Assembly (NCBI RefSeq): GCF_022180385.2
Contig: NZ_BQME02000001.1
Coordinates: forward strand, 2,655,636-2,719,635
Origin: Paenibacillus sp. L3-i20
GTDB lineage: Bacteria > Bacillota > Bacilli > Paenibacillales > Paenibacillaceae
Direction: 5' to 3'
Length of the DNA: 64,000 bases
The stretch's first letter is position 1. Every line of letters starts with the position of its first letter. Shown here piece after piece: positions 1 to 8,448 of the stretch. A program made the translations under genes and the position numbers. Under the pieces are notes generated by a model. It was not told the origin of the DNA, searched no databases, and saw only the letters and a list, made by a program, of their open reading frames with translations.

Positions 1-1
1 C

Positions 2-829
2 GAAATTGGCGAAGGGGTTGTCGGATTTTCAGTTGGAGATCGGGTAACAATTGAGCCAGTTATCCGTTGCGGCAATTGCAATTCCTGCCTGAAAGGGATG
101 CCTAATCTTTGTGACCAAATGGGATTCGTTGGTTTGCATTCGAATGGTGGTTTCACAGAGTACACTCTCGTTGATCCGCATATGGTTCATAAGTTGCCAG
201 ACAACATTACGCTTGAAGAAGCTGCGGTCATCGAACCGACTGCTGTTGCCTTCCATGCTGTTAAGCTCAGTCAGATGAAAGTAGGAAGCACGGTAGCTGT
301 ATACGGAGTTGGTCCGATCGGTCTCCTGACCATCCAATGCGCAAAAGCAGCTGGGGCTTCTCATATTTATGCGGTGGATGTATCGAATGAGCGCTTGCAT
401 AAAGCTCTTGAGATCGGTGCTACCACTATAATTAACGCGGCTGAGGAAGTAAACCTTGTAGAAAGAATTCAAGCTGAAACTGGTGGCGGTGTCGATATCG
501 CTTTTGAATGTGCTGGGGCAGAAGTGACCGTGAATAATGCACTCGCTTCCATTGCCAAAACTGGACAGGTAGTCATTGAGTCCATTATTCCGCAGCCAAT
601 CAAAGTCGATATTATGCAACTTACACTCAAAGAAGCGAACCTAATGGCAACGATCGGTTACCGAAATGTATATAAAGAAGTTATCGCTATGATAGCTTCT
701 GGGAAACTGGACGTTAAATCAATTATTACTAAAAAAATTGCCTTGGACGATATCGTTGAAGAGGGATTCAATGCCCTAACTAACGATAAGAGCCAAGCTA
801 AAATTCTCGTTAGTACTTATAAAGCTTAG
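2..829 (+). CDS. zinc-dependent alcohol dehydrogenase, butanediol dehydrogenase-like (5' partial)
   Basis: The frame is open at the left edge, so the N-terminus lies outside the window. The visible part begins in the GroES-like catalytic domain (GDRVTIEP, then the structural-zinc cysteine cluster CGNCNSC...C) and continues through the proton-relay/zinc region (EPTAVAFHAV) into a Rossmann domain with GVGPIGLLT. The spacing and the FVGLHSNGGFTEY stretch resemble (R,R)-butanediol and sorbitol dehydrogenases of Bacillales. The likely reaction is NAD(H)-dependent interconversion of acetoin and 2,3-butanediol or a similar secondary alcohol. The substrate is inference; the family is clear. A terminator follows the stop by about 30 bases. 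Confidence 0.85.
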   Translation, partial: EIGEGVVGFSVGDRVTIEPVIRCGNCNSCLKGMPNLCDQMGFVGLHSNGGFTEYTLVDPHMVHKLPDNITLEEAAVIEPTAVAFHAVKLSQMKVGSTVAVYGVGPIGLLTIQCAKAAGASHIYAVDVSNERLHKALEIGATTIINAAEEVNLVERIQAETGGGVDIAFECAGAEVTVNNALASIAKTGQVVIESIIPQPIKVDIMQLTLKEANLMATIGYRNVYKEVIAMIASGKLDVKSIITKKIALDDIVEEGFNALTNDKSQAKILVSTYKA

Positions 830-856
830 GTTCATAAGACTTAAGTCTAAAGCTTC

Positions 857-886
857 GCCCGGACGTGAAAAATGTCCGGGCTTTTT
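857..886 (+). terminator. intrinsic terminator after the dehydrogenase
   Basis: Eight-base GC-rich stem GCCCGGAC / GTCCGGGC with a nine-base loop, followed by a T run. Confidence 0.9.
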
Positions 887-1085
887 GATGTCCAATTATA
901 TTGGTCACATTTTCTAAGCATTTACTGTATAAGTTCCGATGGAGTTAGCTCATGTGCCTAAGGTTGTTTGCGCACCTGTGCAGATCAATGTTTGTACTTA
1001 TTTTGGTTAAATGAGCCTTAAACGTAAAAAAGGAGCCATTGGGCCCCTTAAGTAAGAACTAATTCTCAGATACTGTACGCACGGC

Positions 1086-1778
1086 TCAGTCTTCCTGTAC
1101 CTTCATATTTCTTGCCCAGTATAGTACTGGTGTTGCTAAGAAGGAAATAAGCAGTTTAAGCAAATAAGTAGTCAGGAATATTTGTATCCAAATATCGAAA
1201 GAGTGCACCTTATAAAACGCAATTGTACAAAACACTAAGGAATCGACAAACTGGCTGATAAGAGAGCTGCCATTGATACGTATCCAGAACTGGTTGCGTA
1301 CGGGAAATTTTTGCTTAAGATAGCTGAATACCCGTACATCTAGAAACTGGCTAACAAAGTAGGCGCACATGCTTCCTGCTGCAACCTGCGGTAGAAAACC
1401 GAAGATAGCCGTCAGAGGTTCGTGTGCAAAGTCCTCGGCTTGCGGGATGAAGGCGAGTGTCATCTGCATCAAAATAGTTGAAGCAATGAGCGTGAAGAAA
1501 CCAAACCAGACAGCCCGCTTAGCGGCTTGCTGGCCGTATCTTTCATTGAGCAAGTCTGTCGTCATATAGATGGACGTATAGATCGTATTGCCTAACGTCA
1601 TCACGATGGCGAATGTGCCGATTGACATATCAATCGTTTTTGTTACTTGGATATTGGCGATAACTGTGGCAAAGCCGATCCAAGCGTACAGTCCCTTTTT
1701 GCCGAACATGCGGAAGCATAGCAAAAAAAGTCCAAAGTGGACGAGCATAAACAGCACGCCCCAAAATAAATTAAACAT
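1086..1778 (-). CDS. yhhQ: queuosine precursor transporter (YhhQ/DUF165, VUT family)
   Basis: A 230-residue integral membrane protein with about six hydrophobic segments. It carries the features of the COG1738/YhhQ family: TDLLNERYG after the second or third helix, charged loop residues around RINGSSLISQ, and a C-terminal LLKLLISFLATPVLY helix. Members import queuine-type precursors (preQ0, preQ1 or queuine) for tRNA queuosine synthesis. The assignment is strongly supported by a preQ1-I riboswitch in its leader that overlaps the ribosome binding site. The ATG at 1778 has AAGGAGG nine bases upstream. The gene appears to be monocistronic. Confidence 0.92.
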   Translation of the reverse strand: MFNLFWGVLFMLVHFGLFLLCFRMFGKKGLYAWIGFATVIANIQVTKTIDMSIGTFAIVMTLGNTIYTSIYMTTDLLNERYGQQAAKRAVWFGFFTLIASTILMQMTLAFIPQAEDFAHEPLTAIFGFLPQVAAGSMCAYFVSQFLDVRVFSYLKQKFPVRNQFWIRINGSSLISQFVDSLVFCTIAFYKVHSFDIWIQIFLTTYLLKLLISFLATPVLYWARNMKVQED

Positions 1779-1789
1779 AACAAAAAATC

Positions 1790-1829
1790 CTCCTTAGTTT
1801 TGTTAACGCGGGATGGTTACGAACCGCGT
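1790..1829 (-). promoter_or_regulatory. preQ1-I riboswitch controlling the transporter
   Basis: On the minus strand, a P1 stem CGCGG/CCGCG encloses a loop containing GTTCGTAACC, and is followed by the A-rich tail GTTAACAAAACTAAGGAGG. Loop and tail match the compact class I preQ1 aptamer, and the GTTAACAAAAC tail is the same as in the Thermoanaerobacter example as I remember it. The tail that would form P2 contains the ribosome binding site (AAGGAGG), so ligand binding should hide it and switch translation off. A second perfect hairpin, GTCTGC-ATCG-GCAGAC, lies directly upstream at 1828-1843. Confidence 0.9.
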
Positions 1830-1893
1830 CTGCCGATGCAGACAGCCACTATCATAACAGCTTTTCTCCTTGCTGAAAAGTTAATTCTGATGT

Positions 1894-2262
1894 GTGGGAA
1901 CAACTGGAATGATGTATTATCCTTATGTGGCTCTAGCACAGCATTATGAACTAATTGATAATAAGGAAACAAAGTTTTATCCGGATCGTCTTATAAAGAG
2001 AGAAGAATTAGCTAGCTTTTTGATCAGAGCACTCGATGATGTGTTCTGGGATGAATATAAGAAAACAATAAAAATAAAATTTAAAGATGAAAAAATGATA
2101 AGTAAGAAGGAGGATGCAGCGCTTGCTGTGGGGTTAGGTGTGTTGAATGCGAAAGATGGTAATTTTAGGCCCACAAAAGAACTTACACGTGCTGAAGCCG
2201 CTAACACCGTCTATCAATTTTTAATTGCATATTCCTTATTGAAACAACTGGAATATGATTAA
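1894..2262 (+). pseudogene. SLH (S-layer homology) domain protein, C-terminal remnant
   Basis: About 122 codons that read like a pair of S-layer homology repeats. The first carries FYPDRLIKREELASFLIRAL and the second FRPTKELTRAEAANTVYQFL; the F.P.....R.E....L pattern is diagnostic. The only start is a GTG with no ribosome binding site, and an in-frame stop lies two codons upstream. No signal peptide or upstream domain remains, so this is the C-terminal end of a lost cell-surface protein. SLH repeats anchor surface proteins to pyruvylated secondary wall polymer. It is probably not expressed. Confidence 0.7.
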
Positions 2263-2309
2263 ATACTTAGTAATGAAGATTTCATCAGCGTAGAAATATG
2301 TGTTTAATG

Positions 2310-2353
2310 AATACATCGTTATATAGGCTTCTTGCCTTGGCGATGTATTTTTA
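2310..2353 (+). terminator. intrinsic terminator
   Basis: Nine-base stem AATACATCG / CGATGTATT followed by a T-rich tail, 48 bases after the SLH remnant. The rest of the stretch up to 2533 holds no recognisable gene, only the leader of the next one. Confidence 0.7.
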
Positions 2354-2533
2354 TGTTCAAAATCTCCAGAAGGTGTATTTATGCAAATTGTTTAGGCTTT
2401 ACTGTACATGGTTAGACCACAAAAAAGTCGTCTTAACCATTAATTCTGTCCGCTTAGTGTAAAAGCGTTCCTAAATTTTAAACCATCGCTTAGATTAATG
2501 TATGAAATGTACAGGATTCGAAAGGTGGTTTAT

Positions 2534-3718
2534 ATGAAAAAAGTACTTAGAATAGTGGTTGGGTTATTCGTCTTAGTTGCAATTGGATTTGGTGTATTAC
2601 TTTTTATGAATCGACCAATATCTAAAGAGGTTGTTAATGAAAAAATTGAAAATAGATTAACGAAAATAATTGAAAAAAATGAATCGTTATCTAGCGTACT
2701 ATTGACCATCTATTCAAACCAAACAGGCTATTTTGAACAATTTGCAGTAGGTACTAAAAACCGATCTTCAGATCAGCCTGTCCACGTCGATAGTCAATAT
2801 CATGCAGCCAGCATTGGCAAAACAATGTGTGCTACTGTCTTTGGTATGTTAGTTGACGAAGGTGAAATCAGCTTTGATGATAAAATTAATATGTGGTTAG
2901 ATGAGGACATTCTTAAGGGACTATTTATGATAGACGGTACTGATTATAGCGATCAGGTAACATTAAAACAGTTGCTTAGTCATACTTCAGGAGTAGCTGA
3001 TTATTTCGAAGGTCCGGTACACATCGGGAAACCTATATTAGAAATGATTGCTTCTAATCCAGATCTTTTATTTACTCCAGAAGAGCTGATTGCATTTACT
3101 AGGGAAAACCAAGATCCGATAGGCAAACCAGGGCAACAATTTTATTATTCTGATACTGGATATATATTGCTAGGACTTATTTTGGAAGCGATTGAGGGGA
3201 AATCTTATTCAGCTATTTTAGAAGAAAAAATATTTGAGCCTTTGGGCATGATTGATAGTTATCTAATGTTTTATCAAGACGAGCCGGTTGATATTGTTGG
3301 GGTATATATTAATGGCATTGACTATAGCGGCAAAAATGCATTATCGGTTGATTGGGCAGGCGGAGGAGTTGTTACGACAATGAAGGATCTGTTAACGTTC
3401 ATGAGAGCTTTAGAGAATGGGGATGTTCTATCTGATGAAGTGTATAGAGAGATGACTGACTTTACTCACCGCTACGATAAAGGGATTTATTATGGAATGG
3501 GCATGATGTATTTTGACTTTAGCGAGTTGTCATTTCTATTAGGCTCAATGACGGATGTTTATGGCGGTGTCGGGGCTACAGGGACTTATGTCTTATATGA
3601 CAAAGAAAAGGATACCTTTTTTATTGCTAATTTGGGGTCACTTGGTTTTGCGGAAAAAGGATTACAAGAATTAGTAAAAATAAGAATGATATATGATAGG
3701 ATAAAAGTTGGAAGTTGA
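2534..3718 (+). CDS. membrane-anchored serine hydrolase, beta-lactamase (class C/PBP4*) family
   Basis: 394 residues from the ATG at 2534, chosen because AAGGTGG sits five bases upstream; an in-frame ATG at 2498 has no such site. An N-terminal hydrophobic segment (residues about 4-28) anchors or exports it. The serine motif is SIGK (S93), the second motif is YSD where YxN is usual, and HTSG follows the first third of the domain as in the esterase/peptidase branch of this fold. Members cleave D-amino-acid peptides or esters at the cell surface; true beta-lactamase activity cannot be inferred. It is 30 bases upstream of a LytTR regulator and may be in one transcript with it. Confidence 0.85.
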   Translation: MKKVLRIVVGLFVLVAIGFGVLLFMNRPISKEVVNEKIENRLTKIIEKNESLSSVLLTIYSNQTGYFEQFAVGTKNRSSDQPVHVDSQYHAASIGKTMCATVFGMLVDEGEISFDDKINMWLDEDILKGLFMIDGTDYSDQVTLKQLLSHTSGVADYFEGPVHIGKPILEMIASNPDLLFTPEELIAFTRENQDPIGKPGQQFYYSDTGYILLGLILEAIEGKSYSAILEEKIFEPLGMIDSYLMFYQDEPVDIVGVYINGIDYSGKNALSVDWAGGGVVTTMKDLLTFMRALENGDVLSDEVYREMTDFTHRYDKGIYYGMGMMYFDFSELSFLLGSMTDVYGGVGATGTYVLYDKEKDTFFIANLGSLGFAEKGLQELVKIRMIYDRIKVGS

Positions 3719-3745
3719 TTTATAAAAGATGTAAATAGGAGACAC

Positions 3746-4288
3746 ATGATGGTCCAATTATTGTGTTCAAATAAAGTTTATGAAAAAGTAAAACAAGAAT
3801 TATCCAAATACCAAATAGAAATTGTGCAAGACAGTGAGTTGGTACTAGTTGAAAAGGGATATGATATTCCAAATGAAAAGATTTGTGTTGTTTTTGATGC
3901 GATTGATTACATGAATGTGATTAAGTTATTGGTGTCTGGCATACGAGATGACGTACATGTTATGAATACTGTTACAGGTTTAAGTGATAATAAATTTGCA
4001 GTAATTGAACCAAAGGATGTTTTATATTTAGACGCAGGTCCGGATGGCATTATGGCATATACGAAGTCTAATCATTATCGGATCAAAGAAACGTTACAAT
4101 ATTACGAGAACATATGGGCAGCAAAAGGATTTATACGAATTAACAAATCACAACTTGTTAATTTGCTGCATGTAAAAGAAATAATTCCTTGGTTCAACTC
4201 CAGATATGTACTCAGAATGGATAATAACGTTGAACTAGAAGTATCGAAAATATATTCAAAAAAGTTAAGAAACACACTCAAAATATAG
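3746..4288 (+). CDS. LytTR-family DNA-binding regulator
   Basis: 180 residues. The C-terminal half (about 82-180) is a LytTR domain: FAVIEPKDVLYLDA, the YRIKETLQYYE turn, then FIRINKSQLVNL and FNSRYVLRMDN. The N-terminal 80 residues are not a response-regulator receiver domain (no phosphoacceptor pattern seen) and are not otherwise recognised. The ATG follows AGGAGAC. The gene is followed after seven bases by a DUF3021 membrane gene; this LytTR-DUF3021 pairing is common in Firmicutes, where the membrane protein is thought to hold the regulator inactive. The upstream serine hydrolase is a plausible target. Confidence 0.88.
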   Translation: MMVQLLCSNKVYEKVKQELSKYQIEIVQDSELVLVEKGYDIPNEKICVVFDAIDYMNVIKLLVSGIRDDVHVMNTVTGLSDNKFAVIEPKDVLYLDAGPDGIMAYTKSNHYRIKETLQYYENIWAAKGFIRINKSQLVNLLHVKEIIPWFNSRYVLRMDNNVELEVSKIYSKKLRNTLKI

Positions 4289-4295
4289 GAGAACA

Positions 4296-4730
4296 ATGAT
4301 GGAGAATATTCATTTGCAAAATGTTATAAAATCATTTTTTATTGGTCTATTCATAGGCATTGTCATACAGTTGTATGATGATACTGAAGTGTTGATCACG
4401 TATAAAGTGTTGACGGTATTGGCGAGCGGAAGTGTGGGGTTCATTATTGGTTTTATTACGGAATGGCTAACATCAATACTTCCAATTAGGATGGCAAATT
4501 CTCGAACGTACTTCTTTATAAATAACTTGATTGCATTAGTAGTTACTACGTTAATTATGGCATCCTTTTTGTTGATCACAGGCAGTACAATAGACAATAA
4601 AGTGGCATTCATGCCGATGTTATTGATAGTGCTCGGTATCATATGTATAGCAAATTTATTTGATTATATGATGTATCGACGAGCTCAAACTAAATTGAAA
4701 TCATTTAAAGAAATGATTAAGGATAAATAG
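4296..4730 (+). CDS. DUF3021 family membrane protein
   Basis: 144 residues with four hydrophobic segments (about 10-25, 38-56, 70-92, 103-120) and a basic C-terminal tail, matching the DUF3021 family in length and layout. The start has AGGAGAA seven bases upstream and lies seven bases after the LytTR stop, so the two are almost certainly co-translated. By analogy with other LytTR/DUF3021 couples it is likely a membrane-bound partner that controls the LytTR protein; this is family-based inference. Confidence 0.85.
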   Translation: MMENIHLQNVIKSFFIGLFIGIVIQLYDDTEVLITYKVLTVLASGSVGFIIGFITEWLTSILPIRMANSRTYFFINNLIALVVTTLIMASFLLITGSTIDNKVAFMPMLLIVLGIICIANLFDYMMYRRAQTKLKSFKEMIKDK

Positions 4731-5037
4731 ATTATTTTTTATTATGGCAATCAGCTCATGCTGAATTATGGTTTACTGATGAAATGTGGCCGGACTTTAA
4801 CGAGCAATTATTTTATCAATCCATTTTTGATTATCAAAAACGAAAAGAAAGAGCAGCACACGGTTTGTGAAAAAGAAAAGAGTGGACGCAGCGAATAAAA
4901 AAGTAATATACACGGCGTATTTGAGGTAACAATAGGAAATAATCTAGATGAAACTCAACTAATTGATCGTATAACTATTTTATTTTAGATAAACTTTCTA
5001 CGGGAGTTATAAGGTAAATGGGGGTGAGAGATAGATT
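4731..5037. other. intergenic stretch with a short coding remnant
   Basis: No intact gene. On the plus strand, roughly 4735-4870 stays open for about 45 codons and ends in TGA (visible peptide includes LWQSAHAELWFTDEMWPD and the basic tail QKRKERAAHGL). It has no start and no ribosome binding site, so it looks like the C-terminal remnant of an unrecognised protein. The remainder is AT-rich leader for the next small gene. Confidence 0.4.
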
Positions 5038-5238
5038 ATGGCAATCCTTACGTTTCTCCTGATCGGCTGGATTCTGAATTGGTTTAAATTCGAACGATTG
5101 TTTATTCAAGCTTTTAAAGAGCTATTTAACAAAGAGATATCCTCGGCTACTTACTATTTCATGTTTTTTTGTATTGGGGTAATCGGAGAGATCGTCTTAC
5201 TCTTTCAAGGTGCTTACTATGAGTATTTCTTGCGATAA
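5038..5238 (+). CDS. small two-helix membrane protein of unknown function
   Basis: 66 residues with two hydrophobic helices (about 2-14 and 40-60) separated by a charged loop (FKFERLF...FKELFNKE). The ATG follows a GGGGGTGAG Shine-Dalgarno. It lies 29 bases upstream of the larger duplicated membrane protein, also with a good site, so the two probably form an operon. No family was recognised. Confidence 0.55.
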   Translation: MAILTFLLIGWILNWFKFERLFIQAFKELFNKEISSATYYFMFFCIGVIGEIVLLFQGAYYEYFLR

Positions 5239-5267
5239 TAGAATGATTTGTAAATGGAGGGTTTATC

Positions 5268-6191
5268 GTGAACACATCCACATTGCGTATTAAAAGCCTA
5301 ATCATAGCATCAGCCCTGTTGTTAACATTGATGGGCTTGATCTATTCTCCAATAGGACTCGACTTCTTTTTATCTTTCGAACTTTTTGGTCATGAATTTA
5401 TGGATGTTAAATATGCAATGCAAGTATGGAGTGCGTATGCGTTAGACGGAGGGTTTGTCGTTTTAGTTGGTTCTTTTTTTATCAACATTTTTCGTTCTCA
5501 CCATGTCAGATTTATTATTTTGGGACTAGCTCTTTTTTCAATGCTGTTGTTTATTACTGCACAAATCCCTGCTATTTTCAGCTGGACGTTGTTTGGATTA
5601 ATGGTTCGTCCTTGGTTTTCATTGTTAGTAGTTTTGCTTCATTTTATTTTGATCGTGCTGTCTTATTGGTCAGCGATAGTAATATTTCATTCCATTAAGG
5701 AAGAAATAGAGCGAAGACGAATTAACTTGTTTGGCTTTTACGATTTCACAATAATTCGATCAGCAGCTGTTATGTCTATTATAGTTGGAATGTTGTATGT
5801 GCCAATCGTACACAAAATAAATATACTAACGGAGTATCTTGGTCCTAATATTGTAGGTACAATCAGTGATTCGATGATATGGGGAGCATTCGCAGTATTG
5901 GGGGGAATCTTAATTCTAGCGGTAACCTACTATGCGAACAAAAATCGAGCTAATTCAGTTAGTAAAATTGTTTTAGCCGTGACCTTATTTTCGTTGGCGC
6001 TACTCATTGCCGCTCAAATTCCAAAAGTGTACGTGTGGATAGTTTTATTGTCCAAGTATTATACTTTGCCTCGTGCAGTCTTTCTCCTCTTACATATATG
6101 CGTGATTGCTTTATGCTACTGGGGTGGAATGGATTTGATACGATCAGCGAAGAGATCGAATCTAATAAATATCCGACAGCAGGAGAATTAA
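5268..6191 (+). CDS. polytopic membrane protein made of two duplicated four-helix halves
   Basis: 307 residues, about eight transmembrane segments, starting at a GTG with GGAGG seven bases upstream. The two halves are visibly homologous: each ends with a Leu-rich helix, the motif AQIP (one per half), then Trp/aromatic residues, a long helix ending in a small-residue/SYW or CYW motif, and a basic cytosolic tail (KEEIERRR and KRSN). Each half begins with a helix ending in Y(S/V)PI. I do not recognise the family. It probably forms a unit with the small membrane protein upstream. Confidence 0.65.
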   Translation: MNTSTLRIKSLIIASALLLTLMGLIYSPIGLDFFLSFELFGHEFMDVKYAMQVWSAYALDGGFVVLVGSFFINIFRSHHVRFIILGLALFSMLLFITAQIPAIFSWTLFGLMVRPWFSLLVVLLHFILIVLSYWSAIVIFHSIKEEIERRRINLFGFYDFTIIRSAAVMSIIVGMLYVPIVHKINILTEYLGPNIVGTISDSMIWGAFAVLGGILILAVTYYANKNRANSVSKIVLAVTLFSLALLIAAQIPKVYVWIVLLSKYYTLPRAVFLLLHICVIALCYWGGMDLIRSAKRSNLINIRQQEN

Positions 6192-6315
6192 TTACAGGAG
6201 TAGAAAATTTGAGTGCTGGATTTATTACTCCATTCAAAAATATACCAATATCGGATAAATGACAGTTTTGTACTCAATTAATATTCATAAATATGCATCA
6301 TGGAGGTGTACACGT

Positions 6316-7206
6316 ATGGTAATTTCGTTTAGGAAAGTTAGTGAACTATCTTTTGACGAAGCTGTTCGAATCTGGAATCTTGGGTTTGAAGGGTATTCTT
6401 TACCGATGACGATTACTCTAGAGGCTTATATGAGAAGAACCATAAACGAGGGACTTTCCTTAGAGCACTCGCTTGTTTTTTATGTGGGAGATGAGCCAGC
6501 AGGATTTGTTCTAAATGGTTTCCGTGACATTAATGGAAAGAGAATAGCTTGGAATGGCGGCACGGCTATTGCTCCAACCTACAGAGGAAAAGCTATTGGC
6601 AAAAAGCTCATGTTGAAAAACTTGGAGTTGTATCGTGAACAAGGGGTGGATATAGCAACACTCGAAGCTTTGGATCAGAATGAGCCTGCGATCAAGCTTT
6701 ATGAGCATGTTGGCTACGAAATTATGGATCGATTAGTGCTCTTACAGCATGAGTGTCCAATGAGCAGTACGTTATTTGAACAACTCGATCACCATTCATA
6801 TACCATTACGAAAGGATTACCTCGTGATGTGAACGAGATATCTTTTTACCAGCGGCTATCTCCTTGGCAAACCGGGTGGCAGAGTATGAAGGAAGGGGAG
6901 TCACTAATTATTAAGCAAGGAAGTGAGGTTGTCGGTTACGCTTTGTATAAACGTGGATACGATAAAGAGGGCCAATTAATTGATATTACACTTTATCAAT
7001 GTGAAGTGCTTCCCGGACATAATGACGCGGAGATGATTTATACAATAGTACTTGGTGAATTGTTCGCTCCGCTAGACTATTTATGCAAACGAAAAGTTTT
7101 TAACTTGCGTGAATCAAATCAACTTCTGAATGTTTTATTGGGTAAAATGGGATTTAAAACAACGATTAAACAGGTGTTTATGGTACGTACTATGGATAAA
7201 GAGTAA
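6316..7206 (+). CDS. GNAT acetyltransferase with two acetyltransferase-like halves
   Basis: 296 residues from the ATG at 6316, chosen because GGAGGTG lies eight bases upstream. The N-terminal half (about 1-145) is a standard GNAT domain with the acetyl-CoA loop as IAPTYRGKAIGKKLM and the C-terminal NEPAIKLYEHVGYEI. The second half (about 160-296) resembles a degenerate GNAT domain without a clear CoA loop, as in two-domain acetyltransferases. The substrate is unknown. It stands alone between the duplicated membrane gene and a VOC remnant. Confidence 0.8.
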   Translation: MVISFRKVSELSFDEAVRIWNLGFEGYSLPMTITLEAYMRRTINEGLSLEHSLVFYVGDEPAGFVLNGFRDINGKRIAWNGGTAIAPTYRGKAIGKKLMLKNLELYREQGVDIATLEALDQNEPAIKLYEHVGYEIMDRLVLLQHECPMSSTLFEQLDHHSYTITKGLPRDVNEISFYQRLSPWQTGWQSMKEGESLIIKQGSEVVGYALYKRGYDKEGQLIDITLYQCEVLPGHNDAEMIYTIVLGELFAPLDYLCKRKVFNLRESNQLLNVLLGKMGFKTTIKQVFMVRTMDKE

Positions 7207-7230
7207 TAGAGAGTAGTTTCATAGAATGCA

Positions 7231-7452
7231 GTGGAGAATTGCAAAGAAGAAATTAAATATTATCAAAGCGTGCTTGGGGGAGAAATCACTATTTTACGTA
7301 AGCAAGGGAAAGAAGTATTAAATGCTGATTTGCATGTAGAGGGTTTACGGAAGCATATGAAGCTCCATTCAACGGGCTGCTGGGAGTCGTCACCGACCGG
7401 AATGGCGTATGCTGGGTACTTTCATATTATCGCGTATGATTCTCTAAAATAA
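7231..7452 (+). pseudogene. VOC/PhnB-type (glyoxalase fold) N-terminal remnant
   Basis: The translated peptide contains ENCKEEIKYYQSVLGGEI, typical of the first beta-alpha-beta unit of YjdN/PhnB-like VOC proteins, but the chain ends after 73 residues where about 140 are expected. The GTG start has no convincing ribosome binding site. It is a truncated copy and probably non-functional. Confidence 0.6.
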
Positions 7453-7563
7453 TTTGAGATATGTAGAAAAGGAGCCGTTCTATTTGGATGGCTCTTTGCA
7501 TTTTTGTTCCTGAACGAATCAGTTATACTATTTACATATTATTATAATCGAGGGGGTTGGAGT

Positions 7564-7992
7564 ATGTTTTATGTAAATGTAGAAGGAGCAGTTTTCAAAG
7601 AGGATAAGTGGCTAATCATTGGACGTAGTGTGAAAGAGGAGCATGGTGGGGGACTACTTTCTCTTGTCGGAGGTACAGTAGAACATGAGGGAAATTCAAC
7701 AAATATTTTAGAAAGAACATTAAGAAGGGAACTGCTAGAAGAGGTGGGAGTCGAGGTGAAAGACAAGATGACATTTGTGAGAAACACCTCTTTCTCATTA
7801 GACAATGGCGGTGAAGTGATAGATATTGTTTTCCTCTGTGAGTTTGATAAAGGTGAGCCGTATGCAAAAAGCCCGGATGAAGTTGATGCTGTCTATTGGA
7901 TGAAAACGGATGAAATACTTAACCATTCCAATGCGCCGATCTGGCTAAAAGATAGTATAAGAGAGGCAGAGGCTTTACTGACGAAGAAGTGA
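7564..7992 (+). CDS. Nudix hydrolase
   Basis: 142 residues from the ATG at 7564, preceded by AGGGGGTTGG. The Nudix box is present as GGTVEHEG...RELLEEVGV; compared with the G-x5-E-x7-REUxEExGU consensus it has a few extra residues between the first glycine block and the RE element. The REx2EE metal-binding glutamates are intact. It likely hydrolyses a nucleoside diphosphate derivative; the substrate cannot be told. A longer in-frame start (7504) lacks a ribosome binding site. Confidence 0.85.
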   Translation: MFYVNVEGAVFKEDKWLIIGRSVKEEHGGGLLSLVGGTVEHEGNSTNILERTLRRELLEEVGVEVKDKMTFVRNTSFSLDNGGEVIDIVFLCEFDKGEPYAKSPDEVDAVYWMKTDEILNHSNAPIWLKDSIREAEALLTKK

Positions 7993-8101
7993 GTATGGAA
8001 TAAAGAAGGTACAAATAGCACAGAATTCATTATCGTAAATATGAAATAAGCTTTTTGCCAATAAGGAGAAGAAGTAGATATCCACACAACGTTCCTATAA
8101 A

Positions 8102-8260
8102 CCAAAGTATGATTGCACTCCAGCTGATTTGTGCGACAACAAAGTTTTTGAACTTAATGCAATTGCCTATGATTGGGAAGCTGCGGCTCAGAGAGCGGAA
8201 GAAAACGAGCGAGACGATTATGCGTTTGCGATTAGAACAGGTAAGGCAATTGATGTTTAA
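8102..8260 (+). pseudogene. short coding remnant, unrecognised
   Basis: An open stretch of about 52 codons with protein-like composition (PKYDCTPADLCDNKVFELNA, then YDWEAAAQRAEENERDDYAF) ending in TAA. It has no start codon and no ribosome binding site. It reads as the C-terminal scrap of a lost gene. The surrounding 7993-8340 holds nothing else that I recognise. Confidence 0.35.
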
Positions 8261-8347
8261 ATGGCGAATCACTGGATGCTGATCTTTTGATGTTGATTCT
8301 AGCAGAGTGTCATGACAACCTAAATATAAGAGAGTATTACAAAAAGA

Positions 8348-8401
8348 AACCTACTCCTTAAGCTAAGACTATCTTAAAGCTCATAGTTTAAGGAGTAGGT
8401 T
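8348..8401 (-). terminator. terminator of the siderophore-binding gene
   Basis: Perfect 14-base inverted repeat (AACCTACTCCTTAA and its complement) with a 26-base loop. Read on the minus strand it is followed by TCTTTTTG, fitting termination of the leftward gene ending at 8449. Confidence 0.8.
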
Positions 8402-8448
8402 GTCAGGTTTATTGCAGCTGATTGTTAATGCGTAAGCCGAAGCTCATC

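Noticed and set aside
29..619. 196-codon minus-strand frame opposite the dehydrogenase
   Set aside because: It is antisense to a clearly recognised dehydrogenase and has no ribosome binding site or family pattern.
2534..3718. Beta-lactamase resistance gene
   Set aside because: The family motifs also occur in peptidases and esterases, the second motif is YSD, and an HTSG element typical of non-lactamase members is present.
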